A DNA stretch of 64,000 nucleotides from Alteromonas sp. a30. Its GTDB lineage: Bacteria > Pseudomonadota > Gammaproteobacteria > Enterobacterales > Alteromonadaceae. How positions within the stretch are numbered: the stretch's first letter is position 1; each line of letters begins with the position of its first letter. A program made the position numbers and the translations under genes. The notes below the pieces were generated by a model. It was not told where the DNA came from. It ran no database searches and saw only the letters and a list, made by a program, of their open reading frames with translations. Positions 12,753-22,421 of the stretch are shown here, in pieces. The DNA is taken from contig NZ_JABEPE010000003.1 of NCBI RefSeq assembly GCF_026788005.1, forward strand, positions 289,478-353,477, read 5' to 3'.

Positions 12753-13294
12753 AAACATTACGCACGCTTTTCCCCTTTTTCGCAGCCCTACTACTTAGCG
12801 CCTGCTCTCATTCTCCAGATGGTGAACGCTATCGACAATACACCCCAGATTTCGATTTATTCGCGTTTTTTGACGGCAACGTGCGAGCTTGGGGAATTGT
12901 ACAAAACTATTCAGGAGACGTCGTCCAGCGCTTTACCGTCGACATTCAAGGCACCGTGATTAACGATGAAGAACTTCAACTCGACGAAAGCTTTACCTAC
13001 ATGCAAGGAGAAGGTGTCAAACAGCGTGTTTGGCGTCTTAAGCAGACGAAAGATGGTTTAGTGCATGGGCAAGCTGACGACATTCATTATCCCGCAACAG
13101 GACAACGCTTCGGCAATGCATTTCAGTTTACATACGACATGGATTTGCCCGTTGACGACTCCTACTATCTGGTTAGCTTCGATGACTGGATGTGGATGAT
13201 AGATAACAACACGTTAATGAATCGCTCCTACATAAAAAAGTGGGGAGTCGTTGTGGCAGAAGTCACCATCTTTATGCAAAAACAGCCAATGTAA
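12749..13294 (+). CDS. DUF3833 family lipoprotein
   Basis: 181 residues. A type II signal peptide ends in the lipobox LLSAC, giving lipidated Cys20 and a probable outer-membrane anchor. The mature domain (FFDGNVRAWGIVQNYSGDVVQRFTV, later DDWMWMIDNN) fits DUF3833, a beta-rich family of unknown function. The start is the ATG overlapping the stop of the upstream gene; an upstream in-frame ATG at 12680 would place the signal peptide internally and was rejected. Confidence 0.87.
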   Translation: MKTLRTLFPFFAALLLSACSHSPDGERYRQYTPDFDLFAFFDGNVRAWGIVQNYSGDVVQRFTVDIQGTVINDEELQLDESFTYMQGEGVKQRVWRLKQTKDGLVHGQADDIHYPATGQRFGNAFQFTYDMDLPVDDSYYLVSFDDWMWMIDNNTLMNRSYIKKWGVVVAEVTIFMQKQPM

Positions 13295-13320
13295 CGCGTG
13301 TTTTCTTTGGCTGTTTTTGT
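13278..13320 (+). terminator. Rho-independent terminator of the DUF3833 operon
   Basis: AAAAACAGCCAA (13278-13289) pairs with TTGGCTGTTTTT (13307-13318). The left arm overlaps the last codons of the gene. The A-run and T-run would let it serve the opposite strand too, though the minus-strand channel gene ends 44 nt further on. Confidence 0.85.
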
Positions 13321-13361
13321 TTAGTTTGAATAAGAAACGCATCAATACGTTGTTTGTATGA

Positions 13362-14171
13362 CTAGGTATTATCTGACTCTTTATCGAACTTTTCTTTTAT
13401 CAGCGCTTTTAATGCTCTAATTTCATCTTGGAGATCTTGCATAGAAGGCTCGGGATGTTCTTCATGACGCACCTTTGCGTGCTCTTCTTCCATTACATTG
13501 ACCACTATGCCAATTACCATATTTAAAAATGCAAAGGCAGTGAAGAAGATAAATGTCATGTAGAAAATCCAACTCATTGGATACACTTCCATGGTTTCGT
13601 ATTGCACATCCGTCCAATCTTCAAAGGTCATAATTCGGAACAGGGTTAACATAGAAATAGCAATATTGCGCCAAAGCTCGGGATTAATATCTTTAAAGAG
13701 GAAACTACCCACCGCCGCGTAAATATAGAAAATAATAAACAAGAGCAACACCACATAACCTAGCTGCGGCAATGCTTTTAAAAGCGAGTTAATAAGAATG
13801 CGTAACTCGGGAATAATCGAAATCATCCTGAGTACCCGGAAAACCCGAACTAAACGGGCCAACAAGGCCATTTCACTATCCTGAATTGGAATTAAGCTGA
13901 CTATCACAACCAAGGTATCGAAAACATTCCAGCCAGAACGAAAAAAGGCTTTTTTGTCTGATTCAGCAAAGAATCGTACGCTAATTTCAAATAAGAAAAA
14001 GAGCGTAATGAAAATATCCAACCCTACCGTCAAGCTAATTGCCACCGGTGGCAACTCGTAAGTTTTAGCCCCTATTTCTAACGCTGAAACGATAATCACC
14101 GCTATAACAAAGGCTTCAAAAACCTTATTTTCTTTTAAATGAAGTAACCAATTTTGCATACTCTTCAACAT
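13362..14171 (-). CDS. Voltage-gated cation channel, single six-helix subunit (BacNav-like)
   Basis: 269 residues with six membrane helices, assembling as a tetramer in the inner membrane. S4 carries arginines at 106, 109, 112 and 115 with three-residue spacing. S5-pore-S6 spans about 134-226. The pore filter is T182-F-E-D-W-T-D188, where sodium-selective NaChBac/NavAb have TLESW. Extra acids at 185 and 188 resemble the calcium-selective engineered CavAb filter, so calcium or mixed selectivity is an inference. A C-terminal helix of about 45 residues (DLQDEIRALKALIKEK) is a likely coiled coil for tetramerisation. Start: ATG 14171 with GGAG 9 nt upstream; the in-frame TTG just before it was rejected. 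Confidence 0.9.
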   Translation of the reverse strand: MLKSMQNWLLHLKENKVFEAFVIAVIIVSALEIGAKTYELPPVAISLTVGLDIFITLFFLFEISVRFFAESDKKAFFRSGWNVFDTLVVIVSLIPIQDSEMALLARLVRVFRVLRMISIIPELRILINSLLKALPQLGYVVLLLFIIFYIYAAVGSFLFKDINPELWRNIAISMLTLFRIMTFEDWTDVQYETMEVYPMSWIFYMTFIFFTAFAFLNMVIGIVVNVMEEEHAKVRHEEHPEPSMQDLQDEIRALKALIKEKFDKESDNT

Positions 14172-14704
14172 CAAGTTTTACTCCAAAACAATGCTTTCAT
14201 GCCTCTCAATGGGGTGAAGCTAAAGCATTTTAAAGGTTTTAATTAAATCTAGGGAAAATATTATTAATCCTTTTAACATTAGGTAGGTAATGCCCAAAAT
14301 GTATAGAAAGCGGCTCTGAGCACATTTAGTTTTGATAAAGCGCCAAAAGCCACCTGCTCAACTGACCGTTTAGGCAGTAAATCGGGTTATATTTTTACAT
14401 TATTGTATTTTTTGTAAACACAAGGTTAATTTGATGAAACAGAGGAAATTCAAAACCTACAGACTGACCTAACATCATCGAAAGTACAAAATACGCACAG
14501 CAGTTAGTAAAAATAGGATTCTTAAATAAAAATTCACACAAATGCAGTGTTTTCCTATAAAACCTTTATTAAATTAGTGGTATTTGGTGGCAAACAAATC
14601 GATTTTCTACTACAATGCTCGCCCATTTCTTCCAGTGCTGATCTATGCTTAATGTTACAGATGAAGAGTTCAGCGATGGATCACTGACCTAAACGAGTAT
14701 TTCA
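14172..14704. other. Intergenic region upstream of deaD
   Basis: About 530 bp of AT-rich DNA between two divergent genes. Apart from the possible deaD promoter at about 14611 nothing specific stands out. deaD genes often carry long regulated leaders, so part of this may be transcribed. No ORF with a ribosome site was seen. Confidence 0.4.
14611..14627 (+). promoter_or_regulatory. Possible deaD promoter (-10 region)
   Basis: TACAAT at 14611-14616 followed by GCTCGCCC, a -10 plus GC-rich discriminator. No good -35 is visible. It would give a leader of roughly 80 nt before the ATG at 14705. Confidence 0.4.
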
Positions 14705-16423
14705 ATGACTTCTGATGTATCTATAAGCTTTAAAGATTTAAAATTACCTCAACCGATTCTAGACGCGCTGGACAAAATCGGTTACGAAAAACCTTCTCCT
14801 ATCCAAGCCGCGACAATCCCTTATTTACTAGAAGGGCGAGATCTAATCGGTCAAGCGCAAACTGGAACGGGAAAAACCGCAGCATTTGCCTTGCCAATGC
14901 TGTCAAAAATAGATGACCAATTAAAAGCGCCGCAATTGTTGGTATTGGCCCCAACTCGTGAGCTTGCGATTCAAGTAGCGGAAGCATTCCAAGCGTATGC
15001 AAGCTTTAACCGCCAACTTCGTGTGCTGCCTATTTATGGCGGTCAATCTTATGATAACCAAATTCGCCAATTGAAGCGTGGAACGCAAGTCATTGTTGGT
15101 ACTCCGGGCCGTGTAATCGACCATATCAAACGCAAAACTCTTGATTTGTCGAATCTTAAAATGTTGGTATTAGACGAAGCCGATGAAATGTTACGCATGG
15201 GCTTTATTGATGATGTTGAATGGATTTTGTCACAAGCACCTGATGGTCGCCAAACAGCGCTATTTTCGGCCACCATGCCAGCCCCCATTCAAAAGATTGC
15301 AAGCAAATACTTAAACAACCCAGAAACCATCAAAATTGCTTCTAAAACCAGCACCGCAAATAGTATTCGTCAGCGGTTCTGTCAGGTTACGGGCCACCAT
15401 AAACTGTCGGCATTAACGCGAGTGCTCGAAGTTGAGAACTTTGATGGCGTCATTATTTTCGTCCGCACCAAAACCGCAACCGTTGAATTGGCTGAAAAGC
15501 TCAGCGCACGTGGATACGATGTCGAGCCACTCAATGGTGATATTCCACAAAAATCACGTGAACGCACCGTTGAACGTCTTAAACAAGGCAAGATTGATAT
15601 TTTAATTGCAACAGACGTAGTCGCCCGTGGTCTTGACGTTGATCGCGTTAGTCACGTTGTTAACTACGACGTACCTTACGACACAGAATCTTACGTTCAC
15701 CGCATCGGTCGTACTGGCCGCGCAGGTAGAACCGGTGATGCGATCTTGTTCGTTTCACACCGTGAAATGCGTTTGCTTAGAACCATTGAAAGAGCAACTA
15801 AGCAGAAAATGGACCCAATGCCAATTCCAACCTTAACGGAAATGAACGAGTCTCGTTTGCAGAAATTCAAAGAGCGTGTTTGTGAGGCATTGGAAGAAGA
15901 CGTCACTGACGCCCTGCTTCCCGTTATTGAAGCCATTCAAAAAGAAACTGAAGCATCACCAGAGCAACTATTGTCAGCATTCGCAAAGTTGGCGCAAGGT
16001 GACGAGCCGCTTATATTGAGAGAATCCGACGTACCAGACATCTCTTCCAGCCCTCGCCGTGAAAAAGAAGGCGGTAAAGGCCGAGATAATCGCGAAGGTC
16101 GTGAACGTGGTGGGAAACGCGAAGGTCGTGAACGTAGCAATCGCTCTCGTTCAAGCAAGCCTGAAAAAGGCATGCAAAGATACCGTATTGCTGTTGGACG
16201 CTCACACGGAGTAAAACCCGGTAACATCGTTGGTGCTATTGCTAACGAAGCGAGCATAGATAGCCAATACATCGGTGCAATTGAAATTTACGACAATTTC
16301 AGCACCGTTGATCTACCAGAAGGCATGCCATCAGACATATCTCAAACCCTAAAGAACACGCGCGTGGCTGGGCAAAAACTTGATATCCGCGAATGGGTAG
16401 AAAGAAAAAACCGTGAAAGCTAA
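14705..16423 (+). CDS. deaD: ATP-dependent DEAD-box RNA helicase DeaD/CsdA
   Basis: 572 residues. DEAD core: Q motif (SPIQAATIP), motif I AQTGTGKT, Ia PTRELAIQV, II DEAD, III SAT, V ARGLDVDRV, VI HRIGRTGR. An alpha-helical dimerisation stretch follows, then an Arg/Gly/Glu-rich basic linker (about 450-490) and a DbpA-type RNA-binding domain (about 495-565: YRIAVGRSHGVKPGNIVGAI). This order is diagnostic of DeaD, which helps 50S assembly and mRNA turnover in the cold. It is a little shorter than E. coli DeaD (629), with a trimmed C-terminus. Confidence 0.93.
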   Translation: MTSDVSISFKDLKLPQPILDALDKIGYEKPSPIQAATIPYLLEGRDLIGQAQTGTGKTAAFALPMLSKIDDQLKAPQLLVLAPTRELAIQVAEAFQAYASFNRQLRVLPIYGGQSYDNQIRQLKRGTQVIVGTPGRVIDHIKRKTLDLSNLKMLVLDEADEMLRMGFIDDVEWILSQAPDGRQTALFSATMPAPIQKIASKYLNNPETIKIASKTSTANSIRQRFCQVTGHHKLSALTRVLEVENFDGVIIFVRTKTATVELAEKLSARGYDVEPLNGDIPQKSRERTVERLKQGKIDILIATDVVARGLDVDRVSHVVNYDVPYDTESYVHRIGRTGRAGRTGDAILFVSHREMRLLRTIERATKQKMDPMPIPTLTEMNESRLQKFKERVCEALEEDVTDALLPVIEAIQKETEASPEQLLSAFAKLAQGDEPLILRESDVPDISSSPRREKEGGKGRDNREGRERGGKREGRERSNRSRSSKPEKGMQRYRIAVGRSHGVKPGNIVGAIANEASIDSQYIGAIEIYDNFSTVDLPEGMPSDISQTLKNTRVAGQKLDIREWVERKNRES

Positions 16424-16483
16424 AATTTAGTTATATTAAATCCATTTAACTTATTTATTGGTTATAAGAGATTTAGGCATAAT

Positions 16484-16509
16484 GCACGCAGAATTAACTG
16501 CGTGCCTTT
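16484..16509 (+). terminator. Hairpin between deaD and cysG
   Basis: GCACGCAG (16484-16491) and CTGCGTGC (16498-16505) make a perfect 8-bp stem with loop AATTAA, followed only by CTTTG. It may terminate deaD weakly or act as a 3'-end stabiliser. Confidence 0.5.
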
Positions 16510-16538
16510 GCGCCCTGATGAAATAATCGGTAAAGCCC

Positions 16539-17930
16539 ATGCGCTACTTTCCTATATTTGTTGATACACAAGACCAAGATTGCCTTGTTGTTGGAGCTGG
16601 CGAAGTCGCGGCTCGAAAAATCGAATTACTACTCAAAACCGAAGCTCGAATTCATGTCATTGCACCTGATGCTTGCAATACCGTATTGCAATATGCTCAA
16701 CAAGGTCGAATCCAATTCGAGCAACGTCGATTCCAAGACAAAGACGTTTCAACACAAACGTTGATATTCGTCGCCACAGACAACAACCACCTCAACGCAC
16801 ATATACATCAAATTGCGCGTGACAAAGGCATCATGGTAAATGTGGTTGATAACACACCACTGTGTCGTTTCATCACTCCAGCCATTGTAGACCGCTCACC
16901 GATTGTAGTTGCCCTAAGCAGTGGAGGTTCAGCTCCGGTATTACTGCGTTATATTCGACAAAAATTAGAAACTGTCTTACCGCATAGCATTAGCAAGCTC
17001 GGCACACTTTTTCAGCGTTTTAGAGACCGCGTAAAAGCCGCATTTTCCGATGTGGATGCACGCCGTGCCTTTTGGGAAGAAGTAATGGAAGGTGATGTCG
17101 CCGAACATATATACAACAATCAAGAAACAAAAGCAGAAACAGCGTTAATTCAGCGTTTAACGCAGGTTGAATCTCAAACGGCCGAAGAAGGCGCCAAAAA
17201 AGGCGCTGTTTATTTAATAGGGGCAGGACCGGGCGATCCCGAGCTTTTAACTTTTAAAGCCCTGCGTTTAATGCAAAAAGCCGATGTGGTGGTTTACGAT
17301 CGCTTAGTATCAAAAGACATTTTAGAAATGGTGCGACGCGATGCTGAAAAGGTTTATGTGGGCAAAGCCAAAAGCAATCACACCTTACCTCAAGGCGAAA
17401 TCAATCAACTCCTAGTTGAACGAGCTTTAGCGGGTCAGCGTGTTGTGCGCTTAAAAGGCGGCGATCCATTCATATTTGGCCGTGGCGGAGAAGAAATCGA
17501 AACCCTGTTCCAATACAACATAGACTTTCAAGTGGTACCGGGAATAACCGCAGCCACCGGAGCTGCGAGCTATTCAGGCATTCCACTAACTCACAGAGAT
17601 CATGCTCAGTCCGTTGTCTTTGCCACGGGCCACTTAAAAGAAGATACCATTGACTTAGACTGGCCCGCACTTGTTCAGAAAGGCCAAACACTGGTTTTTT
17701 ATATGGGATTGACTGGGCTTCCCATTATTTGCAAACAACTGGTCCAACATGGAATGCCTAAAGATATGCCAATCGCACTGGTACAATCTGCAACATGTGA
17801 ACAACAGCGCGTTGTAACAGGCACCTTAACGGATATTGTCGCTAAAGCGGAGCAAGAAGCACTTAAGCCGCCGACCTTAATTATCGTGGGTAGCGTCGTT
17901 AGTTTGCACGATAAATTAAAATGGTTTTAA
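16539..17930 (+). CDS. cysG: Siroheme synthase (trifunctional CysG)
   Basis: 463 residues, the standard length. The N-terminal half (about 1-200) is the precorrin-2 dehydrogenase/ferrochelatase (Rossmann VVGAGEVAARKIELLL near residue 14). The C-terminal half (about 220-460) is uroporphyrinogen-III methyltransferase (YLIGAGPGDPELLTFKAL; RLKGGDPFIFGRGGEE). Together they convert uroporphyrinogen III to siroheme for sulfite and nitrite reductases. No cys or nir genes are adjacent. Confidence 0.95.
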   Translation: MRYFPIFVDTQDQDCLVVGAGEVAARKIELLLKTEARIHVIAPDACNTVLQYAQQGRIQFEQRRFQDKDVSTQTLIFVATDNNHLNAHIHQIARDKGIMVNVVDNTPLCRFITPAIVDRSPIVVALSSGGSAPVLLRYIRQKLETVLPHSISKLGTLFQRFRDRVKAAFSDVDARRAFWEEVMEGDVAEHIYNNQETKAETALIQRLTQVESQTAEEGAKKGAVYLIGAGPGDPELLTFKALRLMQKADVVVYDRLVSKDILEMVRRDAEKVYVGKAKSNHTLPQGEINQLLVERALAGQRVVRLKGGDPFIFGRGGEEIETLFQYNIDFQVVPGITAATGAASYSGIPLTHRDHAQSVVFATGHLKEDTIDLDWPALVQKGQTLVFYMGLTGLPIICKQLVQHGMPKDMPIALVQSATCEQQRVVTGTLTDIVAKAEQEALKPPTLIIVGSVVSLHDKLKWF

Positions 17931-17999
17931 AAAGCTAACGAAGCGCACACAGGCTTTGCTAAAATAAACAAACTATACGATGCCGATGGAGCTTTATGG

Positions 18000-19016
18000 A
18001 TGCCCAAGGATAATCTGGAACAATCCTTTAAGATTCTGAAAAAAACTGTGCCACTGATGTTAAAGCATAAAATGCCTGCTATTCCTACGAATTACGCACT
18101 TTGGTATACCTATGCAGCAAACGACACACCGGAATTAAACGACACACTCGACAACATCCTGACGCACACCGAAACGCTTTCTGAAATGAAAGCTTTAGAG
18201 CTTTACCGAAATCATATTGCCGATAAACAAGAAGTCACGTCTTGGCAACTACGTAAGACGCTTGAAGCCATGGTGATTGAACTATCCCAAACCGTAAAAG
18301 ATACACGTAGCGACACCAATGTATTCAAAGACTCGATGGATAATCGGCTAGATGATCTCCAAAAAGTCGAAAAAGAAGGCTGGTCTGTTGAAGAGGTTAT
18401 GGGATTGGTTCGTAACCTCACCAAAGACGCTAAGGAAATTCGCCGTAGCACACTTAACTTCAGCTCCGCATTAAACAGCGCAGAAAAGGAAATTGCACAA
18501 CTCCGAGCCGAGTTAGCAAAGACCCAAGAATATGCGCTAAATGATGCACTAACCGGACTATACAACCGTCGCTTTTTCGATGCTGAATTGCAATCCCTGC
18601 AAAACCAAGAAGTGTTATCTATGATCCTCGTTGACATCGATCACTTCAAACACTTTAACGATGACCACGGCCACTTAATGGGTGACAAAGTGCTGAAAGG
18701 GGTTGGCAAAAAGTTACAAATGAGCTGCCGTGATGGGGCAATGGCCTTTCGCTTTGGTGGAGAAGAATTTACTATTTTGTTACCTGGCGTGGATTTAAAA
18801 CGAGCGGTTCACCAAGCTGAAGTAATGCGTAGAGGCATAGAGAAGCTGCAACTCAAAGACAAGAAAAGTGGACAAATGATCGAGGGGATTACCGCCTCAT
18901 TCGGTGTTTCTCAGCTTTCTGATTGCAGTGATTTATCCGACTTAATCGGTCAAGCCGACAAGCAACTTTATGATGCTAAAAATCTGGGCAGAAACCGGGT
19001 AATGCCGATGTTTTAA
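18000..19016 (+). CDS. Cytoplasmic diguanylate cyclase (GGDEF)
   Basis: 338 residues. About 165 N-terminal residues are helical and soluble, ending in a coiled coil. A GGDEF domain follows (about 178-336) with active-site motif GGEEF at residues 253-257 and the preceding D-x-D-x-F-K-x-x-N-D wording (VDIDHFKHFND), so it should make c-di-GMP from GTP. No membrane segment or known sensor domain is recognised; related proteins have the same N-terminal region (opening LKKTVPLMLKH-x-M-x-AIPTNYALWY). Start: GGAG at 17988-17991, 8 nt upstream of the ATG. Confidence 0.9.
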   Translation: MPKDNLEQSFKILKKTVPLMLKHKMPAIPTNYALWYTYAANDTPELNDTLDNILTHTETLSEMKALELYRNHIADKQEVTSWQLRKTLEAMVIELSQTVKDTRSDTNVFKDSMDNRLDDLQKVEKEGWSVEEVMGLVRNLTKDAKEIRRSTLNFSSALNSAEKEIAQLRAELAKTQEYALNDALTGLYNRRFFDAELQSLQNQEVLSMILVDIDHFKHFNDDHGHLMGDKVLKGVGKKLQMSCRDGAMAFRFGGEEFTILLPGVDLKRAVHQAEVMRRGIEKLQLKDKKSGQMIEGITASFGVSQLSDCSDLSDLIGQADKQLYDAKNLGRNRVMPMF

Positions 19017-19197
19017 TTGGGCCGTTAGCCATATATTTTTATCAATTTGAGCAAATAATCACTTAACCGCACGTTATCTGCTTTTGAGCGGGTCTTAGTT
19101 GCTACAATTAGTACCATGGTGTAAGTTGTGACGCCAGTTTAAGTGACCGCCGTAGCCCGGCCCTTGCCCCCTCAAGCCAGTCTTAATGGAGAGAATT

Positions 19198-21627
19198 ATG
19201 TTTAATTGGACATCAAAAGCGCTTGTCCTCTTTACCTTGACCGTAGCGCCTGCGATCGCCGCTATCAATCAGACCAAAGGCGATTTCGAAGACAAGTTTC
19301 GACAATTGGAAGAAACTCTTCCAACACCGAACCTTTACCGTAATGCAGCGGGTGAACCAGGAACGGGATATTGGCAACAAAAGGTCGACTACAAAATTCA
19401 AGCAACACTAAACGAAGAACAGCGTACTATTACGGCAAGTGAAGCCATTGTTTATCAGAATAATTCACCTGATACGCTGCGTTACTTATGGCTTCATTTA
19501 GATCAAAACCGTTTTCGCAAAGACTCCATTTCCGAACGCTCCATTACCTTTGGTGACAACGCCACTCGCGGACCAGGAACGCGATTAGCCAACGATAAAA
19601 AACCTGCTGGAATGACGCTAGACTACTTACGTCAACAACACTCCATGACAGACCGCCCACTGGGCTTCGTTGTATCCAATGTGAAGGACAACAAAGGAAA
19701 TGAATTAAAGGCTACCATTGTCGACACCCTCATGCGTGTTGATTTAAAAGAACCATTAAAACCGGGCGAATCTGTTACCTTCTCACTTGATTTTACTTTT
19801 AACATTCTGGAAGAAAATGCCGTTTCCGCCCGTTCTGGCTTCGAGCACTTCCCAGATGATGCAAGAGAAGGTGGTAACGACATCTTCCTACTTGCACAGT
19901 GGTTCCCTCGCCTAGCGGCATACACAGACTATGAAGCTTGGCACAATAAATCATTCCTTGGTCGAGGAGAGTTTACTCTGGAGTTTGGCGACTATGAAGT
20001 CGCAATGACAGTGCCAGCAGACCATATCGTTTCCGCTACGGGCGAATTAGCAAATCCGAAAAAAGTGTTAACGAAAACACAACGCCAGCGCTTGGAAAAA
20101 GCCAAAAACACCAAGCGTCCTGTGTTGATTGTGACAAAAGAAGAAGCTTTAGAAAATGAGAAGGAAGGCTCAGACGAAACCAAAACATGGGTGTTTAAAG
20201 CTGATAATGTACGAGACTTTGCTTGGGCTTCTTCTCGCAAATTCATCTGGGATGCAAAGGGTTATCATCAAGGTGGTAACATCCAGCCTAGCGTAATGGC
20301 AATGTCCTTTTATCCCAAAGAAGGTGGCGAACTTTGGTCCAAATATTCGACCGAGGCCGTGATCCATACGATGGAAGTCTACAGTCGTTTCTCTTTCGAT
20401 TATCCCTACCCAACAGCTCAATCTGTTAATGGTCCTGTTGGTGGCATGGAATACCCCATGATCACATTTAACGGCCCGCGGACGAAGCTACGTGATGACG
20501 GTTCGCGCACCTATTCACTATCGGAAAAACGCTTCTTGCTAGGTGTCATTTTTCACGAAATTGGCCATATCTATTTTCCCATGACAGTGAACTCCGACGA
20601 ACGTCAGTGGAGTTGGATGGATGAAGGCTTGAATAGTTTTCTCGACGCTATCGCTGGCCGGGAATGGGATCCAACAATTCCGTGGGGTAACGAGCCATCA
20701 GACATTACTGATTACATGAAATCACCGGTTCAAGTCCCCATTATGACGCAATCGGATAGCATTCTGAACTTTGGACCTAATGCCTACCATAAGCCGGCAA
20801 CTGCCCTCAACATTTTGCGTGAGACTATTTTAGGCAGAGAATTGTTCGATTTTGCCTTCAAAGAATATGCACGTCGTTGGATGTTCAAGCGCCCAACACC
20901 AGCAGACTTCTTCCGCACAATGGAAGAAGCATCCGGTATTGATTTAGATTGGTTCTGGCGAGGTTGGTTTTATTCCACAGACCATGTCGATATTTCCATT
21001 GATAAAATTGAAAAATTACGTTTGGACACGCACGATCCCGACATCGATTTCAGCCGTGAGCGTGATGCAGAAAAAGACAAACCCATGTCAATCAGTGTTG
21101 AACGTAATCAAAAAGAAGGAAAAACGTGGGTTGAGCGTAATCAAGATGTGACCGACTTCTATGATAACCATGACCGCTACACCGTCACCAATAAACAACG
21201 TAATCATTACCAAAGCTTCCTAAATAAGTTAGAAGATTGGGAAAGAGCAACCCTAGAGCGCGCAGTAAAAGAAGACAAAAACTACTATGTCATGTCTTTT
21301 AGCAACCTAGGTGGTTTAGTCATGCCAATCATTTTGGAAATCACTTATACAGACGGCGAAACAGAAATGCTGACGCTACCTGCGGAAATTTGGCGCCGCT
21401 CTCCTAAAGCCGTTAATAAGTTGATTGTTACCGACAAAGACAAGGAAATTCAGAGCGTTGTTGTCGACCCTCGTTGGCAAACCGCAGATGTGGACATCAA
21501 TAATAACCACTTCCCAAGAAAGATTTTGCCTTCTCGTATCGAGACTTATAAATCGAAGAAAAAGAAAGGCTACGAAAATCGCGATATTATGTTTGAATCA
21601 ACCCTTGAGTTGAGAAACGAAGATTAA
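19198..21627 (+). CDS. Secreted M1-family zinc metallopeptidase
   Basis: 809 residues with a signal peptide (cleaved near VAPAIAA). The catalytic motif HEIGH is at 453-457, with the third zinc ligand in the downstream segment SWMDEGLNSFLD and the exopeptidase-type motif GGMEYP before it. The N-terminal part is the M1 beta-saddle (YKIQATLNEEQRTITASEAIVYQN). It probably trims peptides in the periplasm or outside the cell. ATG 19198 was chosen because GGAG at 19188-19191 is 6 nt upstream; the in-frame ATG at 19186 lacks a site. The next gene, DUF6702, is a frequent partner. Confidence 0.9.
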   Translation: MFNWTSKALVLFTLTVAPAIAAINQTKGDFEDKFRQLEETLPTPNLYRNAAGEPGTGYWQQKVDYKIQATLNEEQRTITASEAIVYQNNSPDTLRYLWLHLDQNRFRKDSISERSITFGDNATRGPGTRLANDKKPAGMTLDYLRQQHSMTDRPLGFVVSNVKDNKGNELKATIVDTLMRVDLKEPLKPGESVTFSLDFTFNILEENAVSARSGFEHFPDDAREGGNDIFLLAQWFPRLAAYTDYEAWHNKSFLGRGEFTLEFGDYEVAMTVPADHIVSATGELANPKKVLTKTQRQRLEKAKNTKRPVLIVTKEEALENEKEGSDETKTWVFKADNVRDFAWASSRKFIWDAKGYHQGGNIQPSVMAMSFYPKEGGELWSKYSTEAVIHTMEVYSRFSFDYPYPTAQSVNGPVGGMEYPMITFNGPRTKLRDDGSRTYSLSEKRFLLGVIFHEIGHIYFPMTVNSDERQWSWMDEGLNSFLDAIAGREWDPTIPWGNEPSDITDYMKSPVQVPIMTQSDSILNFGPNAYHKPATALNILRETILGRELFDFAFKEYARRWMFKRPTPADFFRTMEEASGIDLDWFWRGWFYSTDHVDISIDKIEKLRLDTHDPDIDFSRERDAEKDKPMSISVERNQKEGKTWVERNQDVTDFYDNHDRYTVTNKQRNHYQSFLNKLEDWERATLERAVKEDKNYYVMSFSNLGGLVMPIILEITYTDGETEMLTLPAEIWRRSPKAVNKLIVTDKDKEIQSVVVDPRWQTADVDINNNHFPRKILPSRIETYKSKKKKGYENRDIMFESTLELRNED

Positions 21628-21652
21628 TCAAACACAATAATATTAGCTATTA

Positions 21653-22192
21653 ATGAATCAATTTATACGGACTTTTATCACTAAAAGCAGCAGGGGGTTA
21701 ACTCCCCTGCTTGCTTGTTTATTGCTTGCCATCTCTCATTCCGTTTATGCGCATCAGCAGAAATTGGCTTACATCAAAGTGCTGTTTAATCCAAATACTA
21801 ACAATATTGAAGTAATGCACAGATTCAGCCTGCACGATGCAGAACATGCGGTTTATGAAATATTTGGTAAACAGGCAGATATCATTGGCTCAGAATCAAC
21901 ACAGCAAACGTTTACACGATACGTCGTTGACAACTTCAATTTACACACATCGCCGAAATCCCTTATCCCTTTAGAAACGGTTGGTTACGAATTGGATGGG
22001 CTCTACTTCTGGGTATATCAGGAAATGCCTATTCCCTCTGCTCTCACTAAAATTACGCTATCTCACAACGCATTGCGCGATATATGGCCGGATCAAGTGA
22101 ATCGAGTCAACATTGAGATAGGGAAAGAAGTTCAAACACTGATTTTTGGTGAAAATATAACTAACCTATCAGCACCAATTAAAATCAAATAG
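21653..22192 (+). CDS. DUF6702 family exported protein
   Basis: 179 residues with an N-terminal signal peptide (hydrophobic about 17-33, ending VYAHQQ). The remainder is beta-rich (KLAYIKVLFNPNTNNIEVMHRFSLHDAEHA). The family has no known activity. It starts 25 nt after the M1 peptidase gene in the same orientation, so it is probably co-expressed and may assist that enzyme. The start has a weak ribosome site. Confidence 0.8.
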   Translation: MNQFIRTFITKSSRGLTPLLACLLLAISHSVYAHQQKLAYIKVLFNPNTNNIEVMHRFSLHDAEHAVYEIFGKQADIIGSESTQQTFTRYVVDNFNLHTSPKSLIPLETVGYELDGLYFWVYQEMPIPSALTKITLSHNALRDIWPDQVNRVNIEIGKEVQTLIFGENITNLSAPIKIK

Positions 22193-22421
22193 TTCATTTT
22201 TTACTCAGCAAAGACTCAAAAAACCAACAACCTTTTCATAAACCCAAATACATTGGTTTTATAATTAACCCATGCCTTCACAAAGCATCCTTACTTTCAT
22301 CCAACATATTGAACCCCTATAAAGTTGGAGGTAGTATGGCCTCCTTGCCTTTCACTTTAAGGCAAAAATAAAAAGCAAAATAATAATGTAATAAAACACT
22401 ACATTCACCGGGAACATAACC

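Noticed and set aside
19084..19108. TTGAGC and TACAAT before the M1 peptidase as a promoter
   Set aside because: Only 13 bp between the elements.
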